From Chlorocebus sabaeus (lineage: Eukaryota > Chordata > Mammalia > Primates > Cercopithecidae), in NCBI RefSeq assembly GCF_047675955.1, contig NC_132910.1:114807143-114871142 (forward strand): a stretch of 64,000 bases of DNA. The letters are read 5' to 3'. The notes below the pieces were generated by a model. That model was given only the letters and a program-made list of their open reading frames with translations, was not told where the DNA came from and ran no database searches. This document shows, in pieces, positions 44,531 to 57,687 of this stretch (position 1 is its first letter; every line of letters starts with the position of its first letter). Both the position numbers and the translations under genes were made by a program.

Positions 44531-45765
44531 TAAAAAAAGAACAACTATGTTTGCTGTGTTCAACAAAGTAAAAGATTTAAAATGCTATCAGTTAACATGA
44601 AACTATAAAAAATAACCTAACAGTTTGAAAAAGAACTATATAGAACTTCTAGAAATACTAGAACTGAAGTTAAAATTTCAAGAACTGGCCTAACAGTGAA
44701 GTAGACATGACTATTTAACCTTGTTTATTAAGAGATGTTTTTGATGTATTTCTGAGCATAAAATCCTGTACTGGATTTTAGAAATCACATTTATAATCCC
44801 GTCAACAATACATGAGCCTGCTTTCTCAAAACTCTTAACAATCTGATGGATGGTAAATGGTATCCTATTATTACTTTACTTTGCATCTTCTTATTTTTAT
44901 GAAGCTTCAGCATCTTTTTCTTTATTTATGGCCTTTTGCATTTCTTTCCCTGTATATTGCTTGTTCATATTTTTTCCTCTGTGTTCCTACTGAATTATTA
45001 TCTACTTCTTATTCCATTGGAAAGTAGATTTTATACTATGATATTAGCACTGTGTGTTGTTATTTATGGTAAATATTTTCTCAATGTGTGTTCTTTGTCG
45101 AGAAATATGGTTATACTATTTCTGGAAGACCAATATTTTAAGAAACACAGGGAAGTAGTCACTGAACAAAAACGAAAAAGTTTGTATTTTTAGCTAAACT
45201 GAAAAATGAAAATGGAAATCAGATGATCACAATAAGTAAATTTAATAAAAAGTAATAAACAATTGTAGTGATTGCTGAATCGAGTACTTTTATAGAAACC
45301 CTACTCTTACAATGTTAATATGTTCACTTTCTTTATTATTGTAATGTATTTATCGAGACGACATCTCTTCTTATTTAATAGAGTTCACATACAATTGATA
45401 CCTAAAAAAATACTAGAAAATATGCTTAAGGACTCATATAACTCCTAACTTCTAACTGCTGAATAGAATACAGCAGTTCAATGAATAATACAGTCTACAG
45501 GTTTTCCTAGGTATTTACACTCATTCTTAAAATGATTTGTGTGATCCTTTATTTTTGGTCAATTTTATCTACTTGTCTATTTCTATTTATCTATCTTTTA
45601 GTAGTCATAATTTGACCACTATCAAAATAAAATGAAATTTCAAAACACATATATTCTAAAAGATGTAGTTATTTGCATTTTAAGTAGCACAATTTTCTGT
45701 AATATTAATATTACTAATTTATTACAGAAAGAATGAATAATGCTATGAACAAAATACATTAATAT
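44531..45765. other. Unassigned AT-rich stretch
   Basis: The 85-residue plus frame 44936-45193 is hydrophobic and low-complexity with no recognised family. No repeat landmarks. Confidence 0.5.
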
Positions 45766-45767
45766 CA

Positions 45768-46252
45768 GGGTGACAGCCTACTACACTGTTAGCTCCCAAT
45801 AAACCATACCTCACTATTCATGCCCCAGTGTAATCCAATTCCCTTGATTCTGGGCTGTCCTGTGGCTCACTTTAATTAATAGAATACAGTTAAATTGATG
45901 ATGTGCCTATTCTACACCTAAGCCTTAAAAAGACCAGGAAGCTTCTGCTTTTGTGCTTACATCAGGTAAGCACTCTGGCTATCTGGCTGAAAAGACCACG
46001 TGGATAAGTCACATGTAGAACAACAGATCCTGAGATCATATAGAATAGAAAAGATTCCCAGCCTTTCAAGATCTGAGCTGACACTAGGCTTTAGCTAACC
46101 TATGAATTGGCTACAATCTTATGGCTGACTGCTGGCGAGACCAGAAGAAGCAGCATCTGAGCCCTGCCCAAGTTGCAAAATAATGAACAAATAAAATAGT
46201 TAATTCATTTAAGCCACTAACATTTTGGGGTGTTTATACATTAATAGATCAT
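45768..46252 (+). mobile_element. MLT1 MaLR LTR, nearly full length
   Basis: Order of landmarks: CTGTTAGCTCCCAATAAACC, TAATTAATAGAATACAGTTA, AAGCCTTAAAAAGACCAGGA, AGACCACGTGGATAAGTCAC, CTGAGCCCTGCCCAAGTTGC, then AATTCATTTAAGCCACTAAC and TTTTGGGGTGTTTATACATT. The 3' end is near AATAGATCATC. Confidence 0.82.
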
Positions 46253-47197
46253 CTTTATTGTACTTCCAAATATTCATGTATCTAGTTATGTATCTTTATT
46301 ATATTTCCATTATTATATAGATGGGGATGGGCAGGTAAGAGGAAAAAAATAGAGCATGGACTTTCACTATAAAAAATTCTTGAGTCATAAATTAAGCATA
46401 TTCACAGAATCTCTTCCTTCATTATTTTTGGTATACTACAAATTTCTTATAAAATTTGTTTTTTATTATCTTTCATGAATTTCAAAGAAATCTAATAGTA
46501 TTCTATTGTGTGTGTGCGTATATATATCCTTGCAAAAAATTCACTGAAAAGCCAAAAGTAAAAAATATATTTTAAAAATGTAAAAAGCATAAAAGTCCCT
46601 AAATCCTCAGATGATTATATATAAAATTCTTAAGTTACTTTCGGGGGAAAAATAGACAAAGTCAATCCAGTTATTCTTGGTAAATTTTGCACATAATGAT
46701 TTAAGAGGGCTAAACTAGATAAATATCTTGAGATTAAGAAATGTTATTTGCATATTAAATTACCAAAATCAGAAACGTTCATGTTTCAAAATACCACACA
46801 ATATAATTATGTCAGCAGATCTTGTTCATTGGTTCTATTTCAACTTGCTATGGGAAATAATACTGTTGTAATAAACACTTTTTGGAATAACTTAGCAAAA
46901 AAACAGATGTTTGTAAAACAATTTTTCTGACAAAGCCCTACATAAAAATAGTACCTATTTCTCTTCCTTGCTCAAAGGTACAAAAGAAGCCCAGTAAAGA
47001 AAAGGACATTCTCTGAAGCCTGGGAACTCCTGGGGAGAGAGGAATCTACGCCCTATGAGTGCTCCTGTTTCTTCACCTAGTAGCATGACACAGGGCCTTT
47101 CCTGAGCTGTGTGACAAAAGGAAAAAAATGACTTTCGTGTAGCTAAGTTCTCCTAACTTGGTTTGGGAATTATGGGGAAAACATGCACATCTGCATG

Positions 47198-47249
<52 letters not shown>

Positions 47250-48725
47250 TACAGAAATCAGATCATTGGTCCTTGTGAGCTCTTGGGAAATTTGTTCACT
47301 AGACCTTTAGCTACTTAAGTGTTTTGCCTTTGGCTTCTCCCTGTATGGGCACATTTTATCCAGGACTCCACTATAGCCATTCTATACTAATAGTCATGTT
47401 GACTAAGAAGACTAATACAGACATCATCTAAGGACACTGTGCTAACAAACTGTCTCGCACCATCTGGCTGGCAAACGCACACAGGCCTGTTCTGTGCATG
47501 TAATCCTGTCTACCTTGCCAACTCAGCCAGGCAACTTACTCATGTATTAGTGTTTTCCAGATTGCAAAAACAGCCAGCCCCAGGAGGCCACTTTCCCTAA
47601 AGCCTTCTCCTGCCCAAAAATGCAAATGCATATTCACTGCAAATATCAAATTCTCTCAAGAGCACACAGGTTTGTTTTTCTCCAGTGAAGCCTGTCTTCT
47701 TATTTCACCTTTAGTAGTCAACAGTTTCTCTCATTTCAATAAGGCATAAAATTATCTATCAGTGAAGTAAACTGTCCTCAAGAACACTAGGGACGGACGC
47801 TTCATTTCTTACTGTCATCAGCTTAGATACATCAATTTATAGGCCCCATTACACCTTTTACCAAAAAATCTGCATAATAAGAAATGATGCAACAGATAAA
47901 ACATCTTTACAGTAATTCTTATCCCCACCTTAGGTCTTCAACATGGCTTTGAGCTAGTTTATAATTTAGAAGACGCCAACTTCACAAGAAATAAAAAAGG
48001 AAAATAAGCAGAGAGAGTAAAAATTTCATTTCATTAAACATTCACACATTTTCTAGAAAGCATATATACAAATGTTATCTGTATTTTAACTTAGTAAATT
48101 ATTTTGAGGCCTCTCCACAAAAGACATCAAGTAATTGGGCATTATATTCTTTTCAGAGAAATGGCAAAAAATGTATGTTCTAAAAACAGACCAATTCATA
48201 AATTGTGTCTTACTTTCAAACCCATGAAGCAAGCAATGTGATCAGTCCTGAAATTAACCTTTTTTAGTGCCTTCATCCTCACTTGCAATCCGTTTTAAGC
48301 AGAGGAGAAATCAGATTTTAATGAAGCACATCTTCACAAATCACTGCTACAAATCAGCACCATCCATGTGGAATATTGAAATTTGAATCAACATTAAAAA
48401 CTCATGTTTCAATTATTCTTCCCTGGATCTCAAACCTCAAGCCCCTTCTCACGTGTTGGAATGTTTTCTCTTCTAAATTATTTGTTAAAATCTGTACCAC
48501 CCAATGTTGCTACAAAATAAAAGTAAATGGTAGTTTTGACAGGGAAGGTCTACCCACTTACCACTCTTCCTCTCTTTCCCTTTCTTAGGGCACATGACAT
48601 TTTAGCTATATCATAAGGAAACAAAAGTAGTTGCCAAGGTGATGCCTCCTCTCTGAAAGCTAAAAAGGAGTTCAGATGGGTAAGAGGTGGGAAAGTCTTG
48701 TCTATGGTCTCTGCGGGGTGGTGAA
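46253..48725. other. Unassigned stretch (includes a (CA)n)
   Basis: No confident repeat apart from the (CA)n at 47200-47247. 46975-47130 and 47280-47700 are less AT-rich and could be unique or very old sequence. Frames 46748-46930 and 48376-48588 show no motif. Confidence 0.45.
47200..47247 (+). repeat. (CA)n microsatellite, ~23-24 units
   Basis: A perfect dinucleotide run following GCATGCAT. Length and purity suggest it is polymorphic. Confidence 0.97.
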
Positions 48726-48727
48726 AT

Positions 48728-49035
48728 AAAAACAGAAAACCAAACACCGCATGTTCTCACTCATAGGTGGGAACTGAACAAGGAGATCACTTGGACTCGG
48801 GAAGGGGAACATCACACGCCGGGGCCTATCATGCGGAGGGGGGAGGGGGGAGGGATTGCATTGGGAGTTATACCTGATATAAATGACGAGTTGATGGGTG
48901 CTGACGAGTTGATGGGTGGAGCACACCAACATGGCACAAGTACACATATGTAACAAACCTGCACGTTATGCACATGTACCCTAGAACTTAAAGTATAATA
49001 ATAATAATAAATAAATAAATAAATTTTAAAAAAAT
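48728..49035 (+). mobile_element. 5'-truncated L1PA 3' UTR insertion (~300 bp)
   Basis: AACAGAAAACCAAACACCGC, GGACTCGGGAAGGGGAACAT, a G-rich tract at 48833-48853, TGCACGTTATGCACATGTAC and CCCTAGAACTTAAAGTATAA with an (AAT/AAAT)n tail. It contains an 18-bp-period duplication (48884-48918). Its 3' end is close to the small insertion at 22040, indicating a similar young-to-middle L1PA age. The minus and plus frames here are shadows. Confidence 0.95.
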
Positions 49036-49835
49036 CAGACAAGGGTGGATATAGACAACATTTAAAAGTTACTGAAAGTTTTTTTTCATTTTTTATTATT
49101 TAATAATCATCTGGCTTTCTCTCAGACCAAGTATCATACAAAATTAAACAAATATATGGATGACTCATCTTGTTACATGTTTTCTAAAGAAGCATTTCAA
49201 AGTTGAGTGCTGGTGTGATGGCTCCATTCCTGGCTCACAAGGAGACAACAAGGAATTGGTACCAAGGGCTTGGTCCCAATTTTTTTTTCCATGTTGGAAA
49301 GGAAAATATCCAAAGGAAGTACGTTTCCTTTACGCAGAAAACAAGGTAGATGCAATAGCTAGAAAGATTTTTCTAAAAAGAACATACTTTAAAAAATGAA
49401 ATAGAATGGTGCATTTCACAGCATTCCCTCCAAATCTATGCTGCCTCTTGGTCAGATCTTTGAAGACACAAACAGCATTAGGAAATGTTTTGTATGATCT
49501 CAGGGCTGAATTCTAACACTACCCAATTCTGCTTCAGTCACGTTTTCAAAAATCTGATTCCACACTTCACAGAAGAATAAACCTAAATTGACTCAATAGT
49601 AACTTCCAACACTACAATATTATACCTGATGGCACAAAAACAGAGGGAAAAATAGAAATCATGTATAGTGCATATACTTCCTATTTTCATTAGCCATACT
49701 TCTTGCAAACTATTTTAACCTAGAGATGTAATTTTTGTGTTTGTTCTTGTTTTCAACCTATTTTAGTTTCCATAATATAAAAACTCTCTAACTTAGTGGC
49801 AAGGTCCCTAAAAATCACTAAGCATTTGATTCAAT
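49036..49835. other. Unassigned AT-rich stretch
   Basis: The 79-residue frame 49160-49399 has no recognised domain. No repeat landmarks. Confidence 0.45.
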
Positions 49836-49970
49836 ATGCTTATCCCATTGCATAATCATTGTAATGAATATGTGATTTATCCCATTTCATAGGCAGGATT
49901 ATGAAAACTAGGATATTTTAATAACTTAGGTCTCACAGCTAATAACAGAAGCTGGGATTATGGTTTTTCT
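49836..49970 (-). mobile_element. MIR SINE fragment
   Basis: Read on the plus strand: TTTATCCCATTTCATAGGCA, AATAACTTAGGTCTCACAGC and TAATAACAGAAGCTGGGATT, the reversed MIR core. Confidence 0.68.
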
Positions 49971-52270
49971 CCTATCAAATTTTTCATAATAAAGCACTTC
50001 TCTCTTAAGAATGCTAAATTTGGAGTAGTAACTTATTTAGTATAATTTGTTTGACTAACGAAACCATAGATTATTATTTATTACTTTCCCCAGCTGTACT
50101 AATTCATTTCTTGAATATAAAGGTATATAATAAATATTTGGTGAATTAAATAGAATTGCATTTTCATGTTTTAAATGAAGTATATTTTAGATACCTAACC
50201 TTTACTTTTATATAAGGCATTTGAATAAGAAAAGTATGTGAATTTCCACATTTTCCGTGTTTTAGATTAAAAAACTTTTTATTTGTAGAATAATATCATT
50301 ATATAAATGGAATAAGCATTGCATAAACAGTAAAATAAGCAATTATAATTTGCTAATCTAAGCTACTATTTTATATAAATTCTAAATTTGCCAACTCCCA
50401 CTGTAAAGTAAATGCTTATAATGGGCTATTTTAATGCCTCTATGAATCATACATTTGCAGACTTCCAAAATTCAAGTAAGAAATACTGCAAAGTAAGCAA
50501 TGTTTTTTCAGTGTTCTAGTTCGGAGACATATGTTTCTATTTCATGGCTCTTTATTGTAAGATTGAACTTCTTCAGCCATATTGTTTGAACCACTATTAA
50601 TGTCAAAGGAACAAACCACATTGATGATTTTATCACAATATATAAAACAACAGTGCTGTTATGTAAGTGGAAAACCTGATTTTTAAAAAAGTAATGAAAT
50701 AAAACAATAGTCATCTGTTTATATTTTATCAAATAAATTGACTTTTAAACCCACAAAGCCCATAAAAAATATTTATTATATCACTTTCTAAGTTCTATAG
50801 TTTGATTTCATAATCTCAACCAGTCCACTTAATAAGTTTTCTCTTCGCTTCTTCTTTTAGTATATTTCTTTCATTTACATAATCTAAGTTGACATATATC
50901 CCAAAGTACAGGATTGGTTTTCAAACAATTGAAAGGCTTTCTGTGTAGTGGATCTATTATTTGAATTACAGCAAAATTCATATTTAACAATTCTATTTAT
51001 AAATCTGCATATCAATCTCAGATTTACTTTGATTTATAATTTATTTTAAATCCCTAGATAAGCCAAAAATATTAGTTTTATGAGACTTTGCAAGCAAAAT
51101 GAATTGCAAATATTTAGCCCAAGTTAAATTTGCTTTTACCTAAAATGAGATTTTCAGCACTTCAAAAAACATGCACTTAAGGGAAATGTCTTATTTTCCT
51201 CACTATATAAAGTGCCATAATGAAACTAAAGATAAAAATTAAGGTTCTGAACACTTAGATAGAAGAAAATTATTTTCTCCAACACAATAACACAAAGTAG
51301 TAATAATGCCAAGTCATATTATGTTCTCAACAATAGCACATTCCCTTATTGGCATTTCATTTGCCAAATGCCCACTGACATTAAGGCACAGACTGAAGAA
51401 ATAATATGTAATTTAAGAGTTTTTGTGCATTATAAATAATGTATGGTTATCACAAATAAAACCCTTAAGTACTTAAAGAGAAGTCTCAAGGGCAAATATC
51501 GATAATCATTGTAATGGTTTTTCACAATATGTCTGCAACAATTGTGTAGCGGAATTCTAAGTACTGTCTTGGTGCATAAAAATAATTTATCTTATGATTA
51601 TGTATTCTGTACTACTTTTCTGAATAGGCATGAGAGAAGATAGAATACTTATTGGAGAAAGTACAATTTGAATTATGAAAAATTAAACCTTGGCAAACTT
51701 CCTGTTTTTTTCAGTTATAGAAATTTTCGTGCAGAAATTGGGAGTTATAAGAATGTATTACTTTGGTTAATAAAAATAACTATAAAAAAGAAAAGGCTGT
51801 TAAAAACCAATGGTATACATTCTGGAAATCAAATCTTCCCAAATAATGTTTCGCTGGCTGATTTTAAATCTTGGAATTTCTAACATTATTGAGAGATAAA
51901 CATCATTAGCGCTGAGGAAAAACAAAATACTTTTTTCTCTCTAAGTAGGCTTTTATTTTTCAAGTGTTGGTTCAGTTCAATATACCAGAGTACATTTTTA
52001 TTTCCTATATCAAAGACCGCTATACAAACTTCATAAATACTGCTTAAAAATATACATTGCCATGGAGATGTATCATTAATCTTTTCAAATGATTATCATT
52101 AGAAAAACACTGTGTCTTATAATTTAAGGAAAACTTTTATTTCAAAAATATAAAACAATTTAATGATATACAAATTGCTAATAGCAACTAAGATCTTTCA
52201 TTCATATATTTCATGTTTCATCATGAAAAGTTCAATATGTTTCACTACTGTACATACCAGTTATTATGAG
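49971..52270. other. Unassigned AT-rich stretch
   Basis: More than 2 kb without a confident repeat or gene. Frames 50508-50732 and 51668-51883 are AT-driven. AATAAATATTTGGTGAATTA at 50130-50149 might be an L2 tail. Confidence 0.45.
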
Positions 52271-52289
52271 TGATATTTATTGAACATTA

Positions 52290-52450
52290 TTAATTGTGAA
52301 TCATCTCACTGAACTCTTTGTTCTACCCATCTTCCATATTAAGGACTCAAATGTTTAGATTAGTAGGACCACATATCCAAAATTGGTAGAGTTAATATTT
52401 AAGCCTAGAAAAATTCACACTCTGTGTTTTTAATCAATAAACCACACTCT
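52290..52450 (-). mobile_element. Decayed MIR fragment
   Basis: GGACTCAAATGTTTAGATTA, GGTAGAGTTAATATTTAAGC and CTGTGTTTTTAATCAATAAA lie in reversed MIR order, heavily diverged. Confidence 0.45.
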
Positions 52451-52725
52451 ACTTAATTTTAAGAAATTAATGGACATCAAGTGAAAATGGTACTTAGGGA
52501 TGTCAGTTATTCCCAAGAACTCACACATAATCTCTGTGAACAACTTCTCATTATGAATGTGGACAGAATTAATTTTATATAATTTTGAGAAGATAGATGG
52601 TGTCTTGAGAGGAAGAAAACACCTGTCAAGTGAATGACAGGAAATATCATAACAATAATTTCAAAATGAAAGATATTAAAATCAAATAAAAGCTAACCTT
52701 AAAAACATCTTTAGTGACTTTCATT
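52451..52725. other. Unassigned stretch
   Basis: Nothing recognised. Confidence 0.4.
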
Positions 52726-52795
52726 TTAATGAGGCACCTAGTACAATGCCTAGAGCACAGTATGTGTTTAATAAGTGTGTATTTAATGAACACAG
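52726..52795 (+). mobile_element. L2/MIR 3' tail
   Basis: GCACCTAGTACAATGCCTAG, AGCACAGTATGTGTTTAATA and TGTATTTAATGAA resemble the shared LINE2/MIR 3' terminus. Confidence 0.6.
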
Positions 52796-54222
52796 GAGTA
52801 ATTGAATATGTTTTTGTAATCCTAGGGAACAGACTAGTGCCTTGCGGGTGTTGCCACATGACTTTGCCTCAGAGATGAAGCACAGTTAATTTAACCAACT
52901 GAATTTTGATGTTTTGGTCAATTTACTGAAATTTTTATTTTATCTTTCTAAAGACTTAAGGATGCTGAAAAGGAGACAATAACTATTCAGGCAACACATT
53001 TTATGATTGCAGGAATCATTTCTTCAAGAGGGCTGAATAAATGATTCCTTTAATCATACAAATGTATTGTCTAGAACTATCCCTTATAGTGTGTACAATA
53101 TTATTCACAAATATTTCAATGTGATATTGAATGATCAATGTCCATAGTGAAATTGTTAATAAGAAAAATTTTTAGTCTTTTCAACAAGCAGTTATAATTG
53201 TTATAAGCAAAAACATGAAGACATAGAAACACAGATGGACAAAGTACAATATATAAAACACAAAAGAGATAGTCAGAAAAACAGATTAGTGTAGACTCTC
53301 AGAGTAGCGATAAGTTAAGTTTTATCTGAGGATTAAAGTTAAATAAACACATGGAATCAATTAAAATTATGTAAGATGAATGTGCTCTGTTCATAAACAA
53401 ATTAATCCTTTGCCAATTCCCTCTTCATCCCAGGTTCCCAGCTAAATACACACTAGCCTAGACTAATTTAATGGTCTATACTGCAAATCTAAGAAATATT
53501 AGACAAACAGCCCTCTGTTCTTATCAAGGAACTCAACAAATCCTCACTGTATTCCCTAATTGATAACATTTTTCTGTGTTTTTCTTTTCGGTTCCTGATA
53601 GCATTTTTCTGTGCATTTCCAAGTTAAAATATATAAAACCCAGCTGGAATCTGTCATGCTTTGTCCGCATCACTTCAATAATTCCAGAGTTGCTGCTACA
53701 CTTGAAGGAAAGGATGACTGACATTGAAATAGAGCAGAAATTTCAGTAGAGACATTAAATTGAGATATGACCTAGAAATGGTCTTCAAACATATGAATGA
53801 GTATTAGACAGATGAAAAGTATTTTCCTCCCTGAGAACCATAAATCAGGAATAAGAAGTAGAGTTAATTTAGCCATTTGAAAATGACAATATAGTGAAAT
53901 AACGTTAAAAATGGGTTTATGTGTTTCTCCTCACGGATTTACTCCCTAAGATAGATACTGGAGATTTTTCAGAATTCGTTATTTATACACTTATCACAAA
54001 AATAGAGCTATTACTCTAATTTGAGATTAACTGACATTCAAAGGTTCCCATGAGAGTAAAGGTTTGGTAATTCTACAGTTAGGTTGAGAAGCTAACATAC
54101 AATTTATTTTATAATTTGATGCCTTCCTTAGTCAAGAGTATTCTATAAGTGTTTAACACAAATATTATTCATAATTTGGGGTGAAGGCTCAGAAAGCATC
54201 TGCTTAAAGTCTATAAATCCAG
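52796..54222. other. Unassigned AT-rich stretch
   Basis: Holds a perfect 11-bp inverted repeat at 53011-53049; otherwise no recognised repeat. Frame 53533-53724 has no motif. Confidence 0.45.
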
Positions 54223-54530
54223 TGGCCAGGTGTGGCAGTTCACGCTAGTAGTCCTAGTGCTTTGGGAGGTCAAGATGGGCAGATTGCTTGAGCCCAGGAG
54301 TCCGAGACCAGCCTGGGCAACACGGCAAAACTCTGTCTCTACAGAAAATACAAAATTTGGGCTGGCATGGTGGCGTGTGCTTGTAGTTCCAGCTACTAGG
54401 GAGACTGAGGTGGGAGAATCACCTGAGCCCCAGGAAGCTGAAGCTGCAGTAAGCCCAGATCACACCACTGCACTCTGGCCTGGGAGACATTCAGTCTCTA
54501 TCTCAGAAAAATGAAAATAAAATAAAACAA
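54223..54530 (+). mobile_element. AluJ-like
   Basis: GTGGCCAGGTGTGGCAGTTC to CACTGCACTCTGGCCTGGGA, with an A-rich tail (GAAAAATGAAAATAAAATAA). The older left-arm form GCTTGAGCCCAGGAGTCCGA is present. The plus frame 54230-54514 is Alu read-through. Confidence 0.95.
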
Positions 54531-55785
54531 AATAAGTAAGCAAATAACTGAATACATGCAAAAGACAACTTAATAAGATAATCATAAAACTGGAACAATA
54601 GTTTTTCAGGACAAAGAAGCATACTTTATACAATAGGGATTATTTTGTTTTAAATTATATGTAAGATATATATGCTAAAATTGAAACCAGTTTGACTTAC
54701 AAACATATGGATAATTCTTATTTTAGACTCAATGTCACAGACAAAGTTTTAAGCTTCATGAAAACATGTATCTAACCTAGAATGATCCTTCACATGCTCC
54801 TAAGATTTAGCTGAGAGCTTTACATTTCTTACAGTCACTTAAATTGTACTTAACTATAAAATGTACTCTCTAAGGCAATATCATCCTTTACTTGTAAAAG
54901 GCAAATAGCATTCATTAAAAAGTATTTTTCTCTTGAGAAAGAATAAACTAAATAACAAAACATGACATTGAATATTGTCATGAAAATAAATGTTTTTAAT
55001 ATTTTTTGGTGTACATCTCCAACAATATGAAAGAGTTTTAGAAATAAAATATAAATTGGATTTGTCTTCACACCTGTACTTGTGGAAGATGAACACATAC
55101 CAGTTAAATATAATTTCTAATAAAAATTGTGCACTTCAAAATTTGTTGAGGTTATTAGATGTGATGTTCAATGTTCTTCCCTCAAAACAGAAACAAAAAC
55201 AAAGGAATACAAGAAAATGTTTGAAAGTGTTGTATATGTCTATTACCTTGACTGAGGTGATGGTATTTAAAATGGCCGCATATGTCCAAACTCATTAAAT
55301 TATACACACTAAATATGTGCAGTTCTTGGTTTAAAATAAAGAATATTCTAGAGTTGATGCTATAGAAACTTAAAGGAACTAATATTTACTAATCTACTAA
55401 TATTTCATTTACCGTATGGTTACGGTGAATGAAAAACAGAAGAACCACATCCTCAAGATCCAAGGAAAGCTATTTTGATTCAGGAACCATAATAATTGTG
55501 AAAGGGTTCATCCTCAGAGTTATCTAGAAAGATAAGTAAGTAGTTATGACTCTTTAAAGTTTTGGAGGAATTCACTTGTGAAACCATCTCAGCAAGCTTG
55601 CTGTATTTTGCAGGATGTCTCTTTCTCAAGCTTTTTACTTCTTCTCATTAGATTCTCTCTGCCTCCTTGAGTAAATTTTAGTAAATTATATTTCCTTAGA
55701 AAATTTTAAAATATATATATTTCTGCAGAAATATAATAAAATAATGTCTTAGAATTTATATTGAACTGGAATATTTATTGATAAG
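54531..55785. other. Unassigned AT-rich stretch
   Basis: Overlapping small frames at 54850-55298 on both strands show no domain. Confidence 0.45.
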
Positions 55786-55789
55786 ACAT

Positions 55790-56275
55790 ATTCTAAAAAG
55801 GCAACAGATAAATAGGCAAAGCATGTACACATAATTCACCAAGTAGAAACACAATGAACTAACAAAATGTGAAGAAAGTACAAAAATCACTAACCAATTA
55901 AATACGTGTAAATTAAATTAATGAAGTATCACTTTTGCCTTGCAATCGGGGAAAATATAATTTAAATAAAAATTTCAATACAGCTGAGACTTTTTGAAAC
56001 AAGGACTCTCAAGTGATATTGATATAAGTATAAAATGATTCAAGCTATTTGGAAATAATATATATTAAAGGCTCAAAAATGTTCATACCCAATTACTCAG
56101 TCATTCTACTTCTGTGAATTATTCTAAAATAATTTAAAATAGGGATTTCTAAAAATGTTTTTATTGTAGTTATAATGATTAAATTTTGAAACAACACTAT
56201 TCAAACAAAAAGTAAAGGGTATATCTATAAGACATTGTAGTATATATCCATAGAATTGTTGTTTGTAGATTTTGG
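55790..56275 (+). mobile_element. Decayed L1M ORF2 3' fragment
   Basis: The order of degenerate segments matches old L1 ORF2: AGGCAAAGCATGTACACATA, ATTCACCAAGTAGAAACACA, GAAAGTACAAAAATCACTAA, TTCATACCCAATTACTCAGT, CATTCTACTTCTGTGAATTA. Confidence 0.68.
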
Positions 56276-57687
56276 TTGGAAATATCATCTGTTATCTTCT
56301 GAATCTCTTTTTATAGCTTCACAATAACATATTATAAAAATATTAAAAATGCAAAAATTCATAACAGAAAAAATACATTATAACAAACAAAGTAGTCAAA
56401 ATCTGGGTAAAATGTAAGTAATCTCAAGATTAATAGGATAAGATTAAGAGATCTTATTGAGATAAGAAATCTTATCATCAGTGGCCCACACATCAATAGG
56501 CATTCAAACAGCAAGACAGACACCAAGGTGGCAAAACAAAGAGAAAAACAAATCAGAAAGTTTGTGAGGCTTAGGAAAAGCTGGTAGAGGGGGAAATAAC
56601 TGCATTTGAACACCAGGAGTAAAACACCAGAACTAAGGGCAGAGAGAGATCCTGAAGAAAAGGTGAAGGCTATTGTCTCCAGGAAACGCCTTTGATTGAA
56701 GTGAGTCAAAGAAATCACCCCATTTCAAACAACAGAGCAACCTTGAAAATGACTGTTGAACGAGAAGCTAGGAGAATCTCTGCCCTCAATCTGTACTTGT
56801 TCTCAAATTTTAGAATGTAATTTAACTGGTACCTAAATGGACTGTGAAAGAAATAAGGTCACACCAAATAGCAATCTGGTGGCATATATCAGCTCTTGAT
56901 AGAATGGGAAATTTTAACACCTCTCTCTCTGTCATTGACAGATCCTGTGGATTAAAAATTTAAAAATAAAATACAGAAAGTGTTGAATGATATCTTCTTG
57001 AATTAATAATTATGCATTAGGTTATATATTCCATAACACTGGCACATCATTTTTAATATTGTTAAATATTTGAAACATAGTTAAGGTCTTTTAAAAACCT
57101 TTTCATAGTGAAAAATTATAAACATGTAAAAATAGGGAGAACAGGGATAATTTTCACCAAGTTATACATATATATGTATTTTATATATATATATAATGAA
57201 TTGCACATAGTTAATGTGTACAATGTGTGCACTCAGAAAGACGAATCACTTGAAAATTAAGAATACATAGTTTCCTAACAAGTGAGTTAAAGAAAAATGC
57301 AAATATTAAGTCAGAACTACTTGCAATCATTGTCAGCAAATATTGGCTTGAAATACTATATCTCAAATACAGGTTACAAACTGGAGATTCAAAAATAAAT
57401 AAAAGATCACCTCTATAAGTAGTTTATAGTCAAATTGGAAATTATGTTCAAGAGGCAATTGTAATATTGTGTTAGAAATGTTGTAGTGTGATGAAATACT
57501 GGATATGTAATAAAAAACAGCATTTAACTAATTTTTGAAATTTCAGGGAAATTTGACTAAAGGAAATATCTAAGCAGAGTAATGATATGCTAGCGAAGTG
57601 GGAAGTATGTGTATACTTTTGTGTGTGTGTGTGTGTCTGTGTATGTTAGTTTATATGGAGGATTCCAATAATTAGGTTTAAAAAAAG
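56276..57687. other. Unassigned stretch
   Basis: The 119-residue minus frame 56359-56718 is leucine/phenylalanine-rich from T-rich codons and matches nothing I know. A TA-rich run lies at 57165-57197 and a (TG)n at 57619-57650. Confidence 0.45.

Noticed and set aside
56359..56718. 119-residue minus-strand open frame, leucine and phenylalanine rich
   Set aside because: Its composition follows A-rich plus-strand DNA. No signal peptide plus domain pattern, no family resemblance and no neighbouring gene features.
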